In this document: in pieces, positions 37,489 through 47,801 of the stretch
Position numbering within the stretch: position 1 is the first letter of the stretch
How the letters are laid out: each line of letters starts with the position of its first letter
Assembly (NCBI GenBank): GCA_000686145.1
Contig: JMMB01000007.1
Span: 1,860,001 to 1,924,000, forward strand
DNA: 64,000 nucleotides
DNA from: Peptostreptococcaceae bacterium VA2
GTDB lineage: Bacteria; Bacillota; Clostridia; Peptostreptococcales; Peptostreptococcaceae
Direction: 5' to 3'
Made by a program: the position numbers and the translations under genes
Notes under the pieces: model-generated
Databases searched by the model: none
Seen by the model: only the letters and a program-made list of their open reading frames with translations
Told to the model about the DNA's origin: nothing

Positions 37489-38553
37489 ATGAAAAGAATA
37501 GACGAAAGAGATATTATATTTTCTAGAGCAAATTACCAAAAAGGTAGCAAATGTTATGAGGATTACTATTTAAGAAATCCAGAAAAAAAAGAACTTGATG
37601 ACAGTTTAAGAAGCCGTCCAGATTTATGTGAAGAAGGCACTATGACCTATAATGAAATAAATTCAAAGATGGCTAACTGTGCTTTTGAATTTTTATCAGA
37701 TATAGACCATTTGTGTGAAAAGGATGTAGTTAGTGAAAAAATAAAAGTAGATTCTAAGACTATAACTAAAAGATTAAAAGGTTTAGCCAAGCAGTATGGG
37801 GTATCTGTTGTTGGTGTAACTAAGTTAAAAGAATCTCATCAATATACGCATAGAGGTCGTAAGGAATCGTCTTATGGTGATGAAGTGAATTTAAACCATA
37901 AGTATGCAATAGTATTTGGTTGTGAAATGGATAAAGAAATGATAAATCGTTCACCTATGGTTTCTGAAGTAATCGAAACTACTAAGTGCTATGTAGATGT
38001 TTCAATAGTTGGTATGATACTTAGCTATTTTATAAGAAGTTTAGGATATGATGCTAGAAATCATATGAATGCAAATTACTTAGTAATGCCAGTATTGTTA
38101 GCTCAAGATGCTGGGCTTGGTGAAATCGGTAGAAATACAATATTAACTAATAAAGACTATGGTTCTCGTTTAAGACTTGGCGTTGTTACTACTGATTTAG
38201 AACTTGAACTTGATGAACCTGCTGATTTTGGGCTAGAAGATTTTTGTAATATGTGTAAAAAATGTTCTTTTAACTGCCCTTCTCACTCACTTAGCAATGA
38301 AGCAAAAACAAGTTCAGATGGAACTTATAATTGGGGAATTGATGTAGATTCTTGTTATACAAAATGGAGATACCTAGGAACCGACTGTGGAATGTGTATA
38401 TCAGCATGCCCATTTAGTCAAAATTTAGAAACCATAAAAAATGCTACTACTTTTAAGGATAATCCTGAACTTATACAAAAATCTCTAGATGAATTTAAGA
38501 AAAAATTCGGAAGCAGGGTATTTGTTCCTGGGAATCCTGCGTGGCTAAGATAA
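37489..38553 (+). CDS. Cytosolic reductive-dehalogenase-like double [4Fe-4S] protein
   Basis: A 354-residue protein resembling the core of corrinoid-dependent reductive dehalogenases (RdhA) and the related epoxyqueuosine reductase. The typical RdhA stretch is GLGEIGRNTILTNKDYGSRLRLGVVTTD. The two cluster motifs follow as CNMCKKCSFNCP and CGMCISACPFSQN. There is no twin-arginine signal and no small membrane-anchor gene (rdhB) next to it, so it is cytosolic and not respiratory. The TGAI found after the first cluster of QueG-type enzymes is absent. The ATG at 37489 follows AAGGGGGA. The substrate is unknown. Confidence 0.75.
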   Translation: MKRIDERDIIFSRANYQKGSKCYEDYYLRNPEKKELDDSLRSRPDLCEEGTMTYNEINSKMANCAFEFLSDIDHLCEKDVVSEKIKVDSKTITKRLKGLAKQYGVSVVGVTKLKESHQYTHRGRKESSYGDEVNLNHKYAIVFGCEMDKEMINRSPMVSEVIETTKCYVDVSIVGMILSYFIRSLGYDARNHMNANYLVMPVLLAQDAGLGEIGRNTILTNKDYGSRLRLGVVTTDLELELDEPADFGLEDFCNMCKKCSFNCPSHSLSNEAKTSSDGTYNWGIDVDSCYTKWRYLGTDCGMCISACPFSQNLETIKNATTFKDNPELIQKSLDEFKKKFGSRVFVPGNPAWLR

Positions 38554-38566
38554 ATTACATAAAAAC

Positions 38567-38603
38567 AAAATGGATTAACTAAAATTAGCTAATCCATTTT
38601 TTA
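38567..38603. terminator. Bidirectional intrinsic terminator
   Basis: AAAATGGATTA and TAATCCATTTT form an 11-bp stem followed by TTATTTT, between two convergent genes. Confidence 0.85.
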
Positions 38604-38605
38604 TT

Positions 38606-39583
38606 TTACCACTTTGCATAATGATCTTCTAACCAGCAAAGCACTTCTTTAAATTCGATTTCTTTATCATCTACTTTAACAATTCCACTTAGATACCCTA
38701 TGTGTTGCTTTAAGCTAGACTTAATTATTAATTTATTGTTTACTTTATCATTTACAGTAGATATATTAAATATCAAATTAATATCTTCACAATTAATAGA
38801 CTTTATACGCCAATTATTTTCATCTATTTTTTCAAAATCAACATCACAATATAATTTGTATAATGTTGCATCTATTTTAATTCCATTTTCATTAACTCCA
38901 GTATTATCTGTCCACTTTGCACCTAAATTTAAACCTACTTTATTATCCTCATTTTCAAATCCACAAGTTAGCCAATACCAATATTTTTCTCGCTCCCATA
39001 TACCTCTACCATAGTCAATAAATGAAATAGAATAGTTTAGTTCAAATTTTTCATAATCTTCGTCTCCTACATTTATATATCCACTAGACTTTAGAGGAAA
39101 TTGCTTCGATGTGTAATGGAATTTTTTTTCACTCCATGGTACTAATACATTCAAAGATTCTTTTTCTAAAAAAATATTTGCATCTATGTCAATTTCATCC
39201 CATTTGACCATAGCATGCAATTTATCATTTGTCCTTATTATATTTAAATACATTTCTTTATTTTGAAAATGTGCATATGAACCTATAGAATTATGCAATA
39301 TTATACCGTTACATAAAGGTATTGTAATACTTTTATGTATTTTTTTATTTTCTTTTAAATCATAAAAGTCTATAAATATAAGTCCTGCATAGTCTAACTT
39401 TACTATCGCAAGTGCACAAACAAAATCTTTATTCATCCACATATAATGATTCCATATTTTTTTTCTAAAATAGCCCCTATCTATATTACAGTTTGAAAAA
39501 ACTTTTTTTCCCCAACCTATACATTCTTGATTTACTTTACCATCTTTTGAACATATAGAATTTTTCTTTTTTAATTCTTTCAC
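38606..39583 (-). CDS. DUF2804 family protein
   Basis: A 325-residue protein that fits the DUF2804 family: near the start GKVNQECIGWGKKVFSNCN, then WNHYMWMNKDFVCALAIVKLDYAGL, and the central DYGRGIWEREKYWYWLTCGF and VGLNLGAKWTDNTG. The fold is expected to be beta-rich and lipocalin/hydroxysteroid-like. The function is unknown. There are no signal peptide or membrane segments. The ATG at 39583 is preceded by only a weak GGGGGATTAAGTG. It is a lone gene that shares a terminator with the convergent iron-sulfur protein gene. Confidence 0.8.
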   Translation of the reverse strand: MKELKKKNSICSKDGKVNQECIGWGKKVFSNCNIDRGYFRKKIWNHYMWMNKDFVCALAIVKLDYAGLIFIDFYDLKENKKIHKSITIPLCNGIILHNSIGSYAHFQNKEMYLNIIRTNDKLHAMVKWDEIDIDANIFLEKESLNVLVPWSEKKFHYTSKQFPLKSSGYINVGDEDYEKFELNYSISFIDYGRGIWEREKYWYWLTCGFENEDNKVGLNLGAKWTDNTGVNENGIKIDATLYKLYCDVDFEKIDENNWRIKSINCEDINLIFNISTVNDKVNNKLIIKSSLKQHIGYLSGIVKVDDKEIEFKEVLCWLEDHYAKW

Positions 39584-39711
39584 TTAATCCCCCATTTCAC
39601 TTGTATTAAACATATTATTATTTTTGATAAATACATCTTTAAATTAATAGTATTCTTTTTTGTTTTAAAATGCAAATTAAATACACTATAGATAGTTATT
39701 ATAATTTTTTC

Positions 39712-39750
39712 AAAATAAAAAACTCCTATATAACTTTATAGAAGCTTTTT
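39712..39750 (-). terminator. Intrinsic terminator
   Basis: On the minus strand AGCTTCTATA pairs with TATAGGAG around a short loop and is followed by TTTTTTATTTT, just after the 39761-40636 gene. Confidence 0.75.
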
Positions 39751-39760
39751 ATTTTAACTT

Positions 39761-40636
39761 TTATGCATTTTCAAATGTATATATAGCATCTATTCTAGAT
39801 AAATATTTAGAACAATTACTGCATCCTATGTATTTTGCATATTTACTTACCTTCTCTTGAACTATTTCAACATCACAGATATCCTCTTTTAATAGTTCCT
39901 CTATATAGCTATTCATTAAATCAGATTTATAGTCTCTTATGTTATACCCTAAATACTTAGTTATTTTTTCAATTTCTTTGCTAAAATCTCCATCTTCTTT
40001 TATCAAAAATTTATATACATCTTCTCTATATGGATTTAATTTTATTATTTGTTTAACAACCCTGCACTCGTCTGGTCTAGTTATAAAACCATCTTTATAA
40101 TTATTAAAAAGTGCACTAGCCTTTTGTTTACTATCCTCATCTATAGATGAGCTTATCGTAATTATATCATTTTCTATAAGAGCATCTATCACAGCATAGT
40201 GTATATTAAAACAATCATCGTATATATATGAACTTAATTGTTTTATAATAGATTTAACATCATAAAATTTTAAATAATTATTTTTTTTATTTTTATTATT
40301 TATAAGTTTATCTTTGTTCAAATTGTTAAATAGCCTCTCATAATTTAAATACTTATCACAATAATTATTTTTAAACATTTCTATATCTATTGTTATAATA
40401 TCAAAACTGACCATAGTTTCAATGGCTTTTTTCAAACCGCCTTCAATATATTCATTTCCTATATCTAAACATTTGTCTGATATCTGTTTTATGTTTTGCA
40501 TATTAGTCATACAATCTACTTCAAAACTTTTACTTGCTCTTTTTGCATATAACTTAAATAATGTCCTTACAGTATTATAATTATCCATTTTCTCATCAAA
40601 CTCTACAATAGCTCCATTTATATCAAATGTAATCAT
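39761..40636 (-). CDS. Uncharacterised protein
   Basis: A 291-residue soluble protein that I do not recognise. It is helical in appearance and rich in Lys, Asn, Asp and Ile. There is a Cys pair near the C-terminus (GCSNCSKYL) and a Cys-rich middle (NIHYAVIDALIENDI). No membrane segment or signal peptide is visible. The ATG at 40636 is preceded by AGGGGGGAATG. It is a single gene with its own terminator; neighbours (DUF2804 protein, dipeptidase) give no clue to its role. Confidence 0.65.
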   Translation of the reverse strand: MITFDINGAIVEFDEKMDNYNTVRTLFKLYAKRASKSFEVDCMTNMQNIKQISDKCLDIGNEYIEGGLKKAIETMVSFDIITIDIEMFKNNYCDKYLNYERLFNNLNKDKLINNKNKKNNYLKFYDVKSIIKQLSSYIYDDCFNIHYAVIDALIENDIITISSSIDEDSKQKASALFNNYKDGFITRPDECRVVKQIIKLNPYREDVYKFLIKEDGDFSKEIEKITKYLGYNIRDYKSDLMNSYIEELLKEDICDVEIVQEKVSKYAKYIGCSNCSKYLSRIDAIYTFENA

Positions 40637-40877
40637 AAATCATTCCCCCCTATTTTAAACCAAATTTCTCTTTTCATACTATTTATATATTTGATTATTA
40701 TGTCTATTCTCCTTCTAAATGAGGAATTTGTCTAAAGTTTTTTATCCTATTGCTATCTATTTGATTTTCTTCATAGAATTATATGTATTTTTTTGAAATA
40801 TTTTAGTTTGTATTGTAATTATTTGATGTATTTATTGTATAGCCTTTTAATATGACATTTTAAGTTCCTATTTTTTT
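40637..40877. other. AT-rich intergenic stretch
   Basis: About 240 bases between the uncharacterised gene and the terminator of the dipeptidase gene. No gene is seen; it probably holds the upstream gene's promoter, but no clear -35/-10 pair stands out. Confidence 0.4.
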
Positions 40878-40920
40878 AAACAAAATAAGTATAGGCATTA
40901 TCAAAATACCTATACTTATT
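40878..40920 (-). terminator. Intrinsic terminator of the dipeptidase gene
   Basis: AATAAGTATAGG and CCTATACTTATT form a perfect 12-bp stem around a 13-base loop, with T-rich sequence following on the minus strand. Confidence 0.85.
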
Positions 40921-40934
40921 CTTTAAGTTATATT

Positions 40935-42278
40935 TTATTTTAATAATTCATATACAGCTAGTGCATAAATTTCAGTAGCTTTCATAAGGTCTTCTATAAT
41001 TATATATTCATTCGCTTGATGCTCTGTTTTTGGTTTCCCAGGAAATACTGATCCAAATGCAACACAGTTATCTAGTGCTCTTGCATATGTAGCTCCTCCT
41101 GAAGAATGTGGTGTTCCATCAAGCCCAGTTTCATCCTCAAACACTTTTTTTAAAGTCTTTACTAAAAAATTATCTTCTGATACATATATAGAATCTAAGT
41201 AATCAAATTCTTCATAAGCTAAGTTATACTCACAAGCCTTAGCTTTAAATTTTTCAACAAAATCTTCTTTTTTATATGTAACAGGTATTCTAACATCAAT
41301 GCCTATACTTTCTTTTTCTTCATTTATATTTAACTTTCCTATATTGAACGTAAGCTTTCCAGAAACTTCATCCATGCAGTTTTCTATTATGTTATTTGCA
41401 TTTGCATCTTGACCTATAACATTAGCTATAAATTTAATAGAATTAGATTCTACACCTATATTGTTAAGTGCTATAGCTAATCTTGCTATTGCATTTATAC
41501 CAGTATCACTAACAGCAGAATGTACACCTTTACCTAGTACATATATTTTTTCTCCATCTTGAGTATATTCAAATTTTAATTCATCTAATTCTTGCACTAG
41601 TTTATCTGCATATTTACCAGTATAAACTGCTTTATCTGGTACTGAGTTAAATGCTTGTCCAAGTTGTAATTCTATATCATTATTCCCTAATCCATTTAAA
41701 AACACTTGTAATAATCCTTTTTCAGCATTTATCATAGGGAATTTTGAATCCGGCGTAAACCCATAATTAGGTATTTCTTCTTTATTTTCAGAGTATTTAT
41801 TTATACATCTCCAAAGATTTTCTTCATCAGTTCCAAATATAAATCTAACTCTCTTATTAAAATCTATTCCTAAATCCATTAACGCCTTAACAGCATATAT
41901 AGCACCTATCGTTGGTCCTTTATCATCTTGTGTTCCTCTACCATATAATTTATCCCCAGATATTACGCCTTCATAAGGAGGAAATTCCCAGCTTTCCAAC
42001 TCTCCTTCAGGTACTACATCTAAGTGACCAAGTATCCCTATTATTTCTTCTCCTTGACCGATTTCTGCATATCCATAATATCCGTCTTTATATACTGTTT
42101 TAAACCCAAGAGACTCACAAAGAGCTAAAGTATGTCTTAATGCTTTGTCTATATTTTCCCCAAAAGGACAACTATCTGTAGCATTATCTATTACACTAGG
42201 TATTTTTACACAATCTACGATAGATGATATTATCTGTGGTTGTAGAGAGTTTACTTTATTTTTTATTTTATTTTTCAT
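40935..42278 (-). CDS. pepV: M20-family dipeptidase (PepV/Sapep type)
   Basis: A 447-residue zinc peptidase of the PepV group that hydrolyses dipeptides in the cytosol. Motifs: GHLDVVPEGE (His and catalytic Asp), GRGTQDDKGPTIGAIYAV (bridging Asp), FGTDEEN (Glu-Glu), and the C-terminal HSSGGATYARALDN with the last His ligand region. The start is the ATG at 42278 after AAGGGGTG; an upstream in-frame start at 42320 has no ribosome binding site. It is monocistronic. It would feed amino acids, lysine included, to the fermentation pathways. Confidence 0.92.
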   Translation of the reverse strand: MKNKIKNKVNSLQPQIISSIVDCVKIPSVIDNATDSCPFGENIDKALRHTLALCESLGFKTVYKDGYYGYAEIGQGEEIIGILGHLDVVPEGELESWEFPPYEGVISGDKLYGRGTQDDKGPTIGAIYAVKALMDLGIDFNKRVRFIFGTDEENLWRCINKYSENKEEIPNYGFTPDSKFPMINAEKGLLQVFLNGLGNNDIELQLGQAFNSVPDKAVYTGKYADKLVQELDELKFEYTQDGEKIYVLGKGVHSAVSDTGINAIARLAIALNNIGVESNSIKFIANVIGQDANANNIIENCMDEVSGKLTFNIGKLNINEEKESIGIDVRIPVTYKKEDFVEKFKAKACEYNLAYEEFDYLDSIYVSEDNFLVKTLKKVFEDETGLDGTPHSSGGATYARALDNCVAFGSVFPGKPKTEHQANEYIIIEDLMKATEIYALAVYELLK

Positions 42279-42373
42279 ATTCAACACCCCTTTAAAATTT
42301 CCATTTTTTTCTTTATTCACTTATAATATACTATATTCCTCTATATTAAGTCTACTTCTATTATATTATCATC

Positions 42374-42417
42374 ACTATAAAAAGACTAATTGTAGAGTAT
42401 AAAATTAGTCTTTTTAT
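42374..42417. terminator. Intrinsic terminator after the MFS gene
   Basis: AAAAGACTAAT and ATTAGTCTTTT form an 11-bp stem around a 13-base loop with A/T-runs on both sides, immediately beyond the exporter gene's stop. Confidence 0.85.
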
Positions 42418-42423
42418 AAAATG

Positions 42424-43617
42424 TTATATATCTTTAAATAACCCTTTTCTACTTGATTTGTATAATATGAAAGTACATACTAAAAATGCTAAACCCGCAA
42501 TAAAAAACGCTACAACTATAGACAACTCTTTCATCACAAATCCCGATAAAATTGTACCTATCATAATTCCTAAATACATCAATGTAGATGCTAATCCATT
42601 TACTTTTCCTAAATATTCTTGGTCTGTAAGTTTTGTAACTAGTGCCATTATATATCCACTTAAAATCCCTCCAATTACATTATCTATAAATTGAAGCATC
42701 ATAGTTAATACTGGAATCTGTGAGTAACCTTCAAAGAATATTGTTATAGATGATATACCCATCAATATGTATAAAATTTTCATATTAGCTTTATACTTTG
42801 AAATCATTAAATATATCAATCCACCAACAATCACTCCAACTCCCGCAATCCCTGAAAAAAATTGATAAAAACTTTCCTCTAAACCTAATCTTTGTGTAAC
42901 TAAAAATATATCCAGGTTATTAGCTATTCCAAGAGCAAATGATAATATAAAGAATACTTTTATAAATACTTTTAATAATTCTCTTTCTTTTATATACTTA
43001 AAAGTTAGTATTATATCATCTGAAAATCCATTGCTTTCCATTTGTGTGAATTTCTTATTAGGTAAAGTTAAAATAAATCCAATAGATATTAAAAATAAAG
43101 CTGATATTATTATTAAAGTCTTATCTATTCCAAAAGTAAAATAAAAATATGACCCTATAAAAGGACCTATAACAAAAAATATAGAACCTAATAATTGAGA
43201 TATACCTATTGCACTTTCGACATACTCATCTTCAACATATGCTTTAAAATATTTTTGTGAGGCAGGGTAAGAAAATTGAGTAACTATTGCAGAAATCAAT
43301 ACTGCAATAAATATAGCACCGACTACCCCTTTACTAATAAAAAATCCTAATATAATAAATGATACAAAACTCAAGAAATCACCTAAAAGCATCAGCTTTT
43401 TGGGATTATATCGATCTGCAATTATTCCACCTATAAATGTAAGTAAAAACATTGGTAAATACTCAATGAAATTCAGAGATGATATTGCTACAGGATCATT
43501 TTTTGTAATATCCATTATAAAAAACATTATAGCTATATTTCTTATCCAAATAGCCATCTGTTGTATTATATCCGTGACTAAAATTGTTAAAAACACTTTA
43601 TTTTTAAATAAATTCAA
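42424..43617 (-). CDS. MFS efflux transporter
   Basis: A 397-residue major facilitator with about 12 membrane segments, of the EntS/macrolide-efflux-like group (MFS_3). The loop 2-3 motif is GGIIADRYNPKKLMLLGDF, and PASQKYFKAYVEDEY is a further typical segment. Probably it exports a drug or other amphipathic compound. It starts with TTG at 43617, eight bases after AAGGAGG. A MerR regulator gene lies just upstream in the same direction, and a 19-base-spacer MerR-type promoter sits between the two, so the exporter is very likely induced by the ligand of that regulator. Confidence 0.88.
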   Translation of the reverse strand: MNLFKNKVFLTILVTDIIQQMAIWIRNIAIMFFIMDITKNDPVAISSLNFIEYLPMFLLTFIGGIIADRYNPKKLMLLGDFLSFVSFIILGFFISKGVVGAIFIAVLISAIVTQFSYPASQKYFKAYVEDEYVESAIGISQLLGSIFFVIGPFIGSYFYFTFGIDKTLIIISALFLISIGFILTLPNKKFTQMESNGFSDDIILTFKYIKERELLKVFIKVFFILSFALGIANNLDIFLVTQRLGLEESFYQFFSGIAGVGVIVGGLIYLMISKYKANMKILYILMGISSITIFFEGYSQIPVLTMMLQFIDNVIGGILSGYIMALVTKLTDQEYLGKVNGLASTLMYLGIMIGTILSGFVMKELSIVVAFFIAGLAFLVCTFILYKSSRKGLFKDI

Positions 43618-43650
43618 AACTTATTCCTCCTTATTTCTTGTGCTACTTAC

Positions 43651-43681
43651 ATTCTAAAGGGTGGAGTAAGTCTAGAGTCAA
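43651..43681 (-). promoter_or_regulatory. MerR-type promoter with 19-bp spacer driving the MFS exporter
   Basis: On the minus strand TTGACT (43676-43681) and TAGAAT (43651-43656) are separated by 19 bases. The spacer contains CTTACTCCACCCTTTAG, which resembles the heavy-metal/drug MerR operators that sit inside over-long spacers. It begins 7 bases past the merR-family stop codon. Confidence 0.75.
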
Positions 43682-43687
43682 CAAAAT

Positions 43688-44497
43688 TTATTTAATTTTT
43701 AATATTATTTCAATAAAATATTTTTCTTTTTCTTTTTTCTTTGGCAAATAAAAATCATATTTAATAAATATTTCTTTAGTTTCTTCGCATCTAAAATATT
43801 TAATAAGTAACTTCAAATAGTTTTCTATTTCTTCTGTGTTTCCATAAAATTTTGTAACTACAGCACTACCATGTATATTCTTTTTTATTACATCTAATTT
43901 ATTTGATTTAATCGTATTTTCCATAAAAATACTGTTTTGTTCTTTTTTTCTTATACATAAAAAGTTTTCATTTTCTTTTAATTCTTTATTTTCTAAAATA
44001 TCATAAATATAAAAATATTCTTCTAAATCTTCATTTAATGAATCCCAATATTCTTTATAAAAATTTCCGCTTAATAAATTTTTAAAGTCTATACAATAAA
44101 AGCTATATGTATTTTTTTCTATTTGAAACTTTGAAAAATCATATTCATTTTTAAAATTTATTATTATATTAAGCATTTCTTTATTTTCTTCTATTTCTTT
44201 TGCTAATTTATTTAAATGTTCAATTTTTTGATTTATCATTTCTTCTTGTCTAAATATCAAATTTTTATATTCTTTTATATCTTCACTTTCTATTATGCTT
44301 TTTATATCACTAAGAGATATTCCCAAGTATTTTGTTCCAAGTATTAACGCTAATTGGTCTAAGTGCTGAAAAGAATAGTATCTGTATCCATTATCTTTAT
44401 TTACCTCTGGTTTTAAAATTTCTATTTTATCGTAATGTCTTAAAGTATCTACACTTATATCAAATAGTTTAGCTACTTGTCCTATTGAAAGTTTCAT
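43688..44497 (-). CDS. MerR-family transcriptional regulator
   Basis: A 269-residue regulator. The MerR winged HTH covers residues 1-70 (SIGQVAKLFDISVDTLRHYD, then NGYRYYSFQHLDQLALI), followed by the coiled-coil dimerisation helix (EEMINQKIEHLNKLAKEIEE, about residues 85-110) and a C-terminal ~150-residue ligand domain of the BmrR/GyrI-like kind. MerR proteins untwist promoters with 19-bp spacers, and exactly such a promoter lies between this gene and the exporter downstream. The ATG at 44497 follows AGGGAG. The ligand is unknown. Confidence 0.9.
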   Translation of the reverse strand: MKLSIGQVAKLFDISVDTLRHYDKIEILKPEVNKDNGYRYYSFQHLDQLALILGTKYLGISLSDIKSIIESEDIKEYKNLIFRQEEMINQKIEHLNKLAKEIEENKEMLNIIINFKNEYDFSKFQIEKNTYSFYCIDFKNLLSGNFYKEYWDSLNEDLEEYFYIYDILENKELKENENFLCIRKKEQNSIFMENTIKSNKLDVIKKNIHGSAVVTKFYGNTEEIENYLKLLIKYFRCEETKEIFIKYDFYLPKKKEKEKYFIEIILKIK

Positions 44498-44627
44498 TTT
44501 ATAATCTCCCTATTGAAATATTAATTTAATAAATTAAATAAGTTTTTTACTATATTAATTCCTTATAAACTTAACTTTCCGTGATAAACACATTTAATTT
44601 TTTATAATTTTATTTATATTATATCAT

Positions 44628-45229
44628 TTAATTAACATAAAAATTTCCACTTGCAATTAGCGTATATTCTAAATCATTTTTTGCAACTAAAACTCCATCT
44701 ATACACTGATTTAATAAAATTAGTTTAGTATAGTGACTGTTAAACCCTAATTTTGATTTAAAATTACATGACGATAATTTATTTTCTATATACATTTCTA
44801 ATTTATTTACTGAAAAAACTAAATCTGGTGTACTTTCTTTGGTTAATACAGTTAATATTTCTTCAACTTTATTAGATTTACATATTTTTTTAACTTGAGT
44901 TGTTTTTTTATAAATTTCTTAAAAATTTCATTTTGCTTAGATTCTAAAATAAGTGAATCAACTACAATTACTTGTATACGAATATTTTTAATTAAAATAC
45001 ATATACTCCATATAATTATTAGTAAAAGTAAGTTCACCATTACATAAAGTAAACTTTCAAGCTTTACACCATCCAAATATCTATTTAATATATTATGGAT
45101 ATTGACACTTGAATCAGATTGTTTTGTAGGTAACGCTAACCACCATAAAGTTACACTAAGTAATATTGTAAAATAAATAATACTCTTTACACTTTTATAA
45201 AATTCAGTATTATAGTATGAACGTTTCAA
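44628..45229 (-). pseudogene. Two-helix membrane protein gene with a -1 frameshift in an A7 run
   Basis: The first frame (TTG at 45229) encodes two membrane segments (SVKSIIYFTILLSVTLWWLA and LLYVMVNLLLLIIIWSICIL) and ends early at 44852 as KKQLKLKKYVNLIKLKKY. At the run 'ATA AAA AAA C' just after FKKFI, reading shifted by -1 gives TTQVKKICKSNKVEEILTVL, and that frame stays open for about 95 more codons to TAA at 44628. So an intact gene would be about 200 residues. Either one A was lost from an A8 tract, or the ribosome slips at this A-AAA-AAA site. No ribosome binding site precedes the TTG. A 19-codon ORF (45241-45300) with GGAGAG lies directly upstream and could be the original start. Function unknown. 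Confidence 0.55.
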
Positions 45230-45426
45230 GTTATATAGTACTAAACTTGTATATCTATTTCTACTCTCATATCGCTAATACTCATTTCATTCATATTCAT
45301 TTACATCTCTCCAAAGTATATAATACTACTTATTCAGAGGTTTTTGTTCCTTTATTTTACATTTATCAAACTTAGGTTTCTTCTACATTTTCCTATCACC
45401 CCGCCTCATTTGTTTGTTTCAGATAA

Positions 45427-45456
45427 TAAAAAAGAACCCTACGAGAGAGTTCTTAA
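45427..45456 (-). terminator. Short intrinsic terminator
   Basis: AAGAAC and GTTCTT pair around an 11-base loop, with T-rich sequence on the minus strand after the 45459-45932 frame. Confidence 0.5.
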
Positions 45457-45458
45457 AA

Positions 45459-45932
45459 TCACATTATTTCTATTCTATTAATTTGTTTATAGTACACTAT
45501 TGCTTCTCTACCATCCTGTGCCGAATTATTTTCAAGTTCTTTTACATCATAATCATAAGTTATAAATGCACTTAATGAAATACAACTATTTTCATACTGA
45601 TCTCTACCGTCATGATAGTGTAACTTTCCTAGATATATTATTTGTTCTTCTTTTAAATATACTCTCATCCAAGCACCTTTGTTATTGTCTACAAGTGTGC
45701 TGATATAATCATTATTAGATATTTTTCCTTTACCAAACTTATCTAATAATTTTTTTTCTATATCTCTTCTTATATACAAATAAGATATATATATTGCAAT
45801 TATTAATATAACAGATTTTTGAATTGTTTCATTCTCGAACAATTCTTTAGCAGGCGTATAATATGTAAAAATAATATCTATTGAACTCTTTACAATCTCT
45901 GTTAAAACAAAACTTATTGCTACAGACTTCAA
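45459..45932 (-). pseudogene. Membrane-associated protein, probably 5'-truncated
   Basis: A 157-codon frame whose only early start is a TTG (45932) with no ribosome binding site; the protein begins abruptly inside SFVLTEIVKSSIDIIF. It then has one membrane segment (SVILIIAIYISYLYI), a basic stretch, and a C-terminal soluble part with WMRVYLKEEQIIYLGKLHYH that looks like a small beta domain. I do not recognise it with certainty. The missing start and the surrounding phage remnants suggest a gene that has lost its N-terminus. Confidence 0.45.
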
Positions 45933-46005
45933 TATAAAATTAAAAAACTAGAACTCAACTGGAAAACCATAATACCTTTTTAAATCAACATTTGTCAATT
46001 AAGCA

Positions 46006-46296
46006 TTAAGCACTTTTCTTTTGTTTATTTATGATAGATCTTATATAACTTTCAGACATATTGTATTTAATAGCTAATTCTTTATGGTTAAAACCATTGT
46101 ACTCAGCCATAATTTCTCTGTCACGAACCCCTTTATATATCATCTTTTCCGTAGGAAAGTACACAGATGTCCCTCCAAATTCTTCAAATAGCATCTTAGC
46201 TCTATCAAGACCTACCTTCTCAGCTATATTTTCAAATTGTGGAGGTAAGTCACTTAGTTTTAATTTCATATAAAATAAACCTAAGTAACTTAGCAT
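46006..46296 (-). CDS. Mor transcription activator family protein (phage Mu Mor/C-like)
   Basis: A protein of 96 residues (or 87 if translation starts at the second Met, 46269). The central LPPQFENIAEKVGLDRAKML and FEEFGGTSVYFPTEK match the Mor/C dimerisation domain. The C-terminal HKELAIKYNMSESYIRSII is its helix-turn-helix. Mor-type proteins activate middle or late phage promoters. GGAGGG lies 10 bases before ATG 46296. No complete prophage remains around it. The neighbours are a truncated membrane gene, a P450 and a broken amidase, so it is an orphan regulator. Confidence 0.8.
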   Translation of the reverse strand: MLSYLGLFYMKLKLSDLPPQFENIAEKVGLDRAKMLFEEFGGTSVYFPTEKMIYKGVRDREIMAEYNGFNHKELAIKYNMSESYIRSIINKQKKSA

Positions 46297-46414
46297 TTAA
46301 CATTATCCCTCCAATATATATATTTGTATCGAAGGGAAACTATAAAGTTTAGTTCAAATATTAATGAATTAATAAAATATCAAAAAATATCATCTACGAT
46401 ATATTAATATAACA

Positions 46415-47689
<1,275 letters not shown>

Positions 47690-47801
47690 TTATATATTAA
47701 ATATTTCAAAAAAATTATTTTATTTAATATTTTTTCCATTATATATATAAATTATTCCAATAATTGTGATTATTTAAGTTCGTTAAGTATAGCTTTTAAT
47801 A

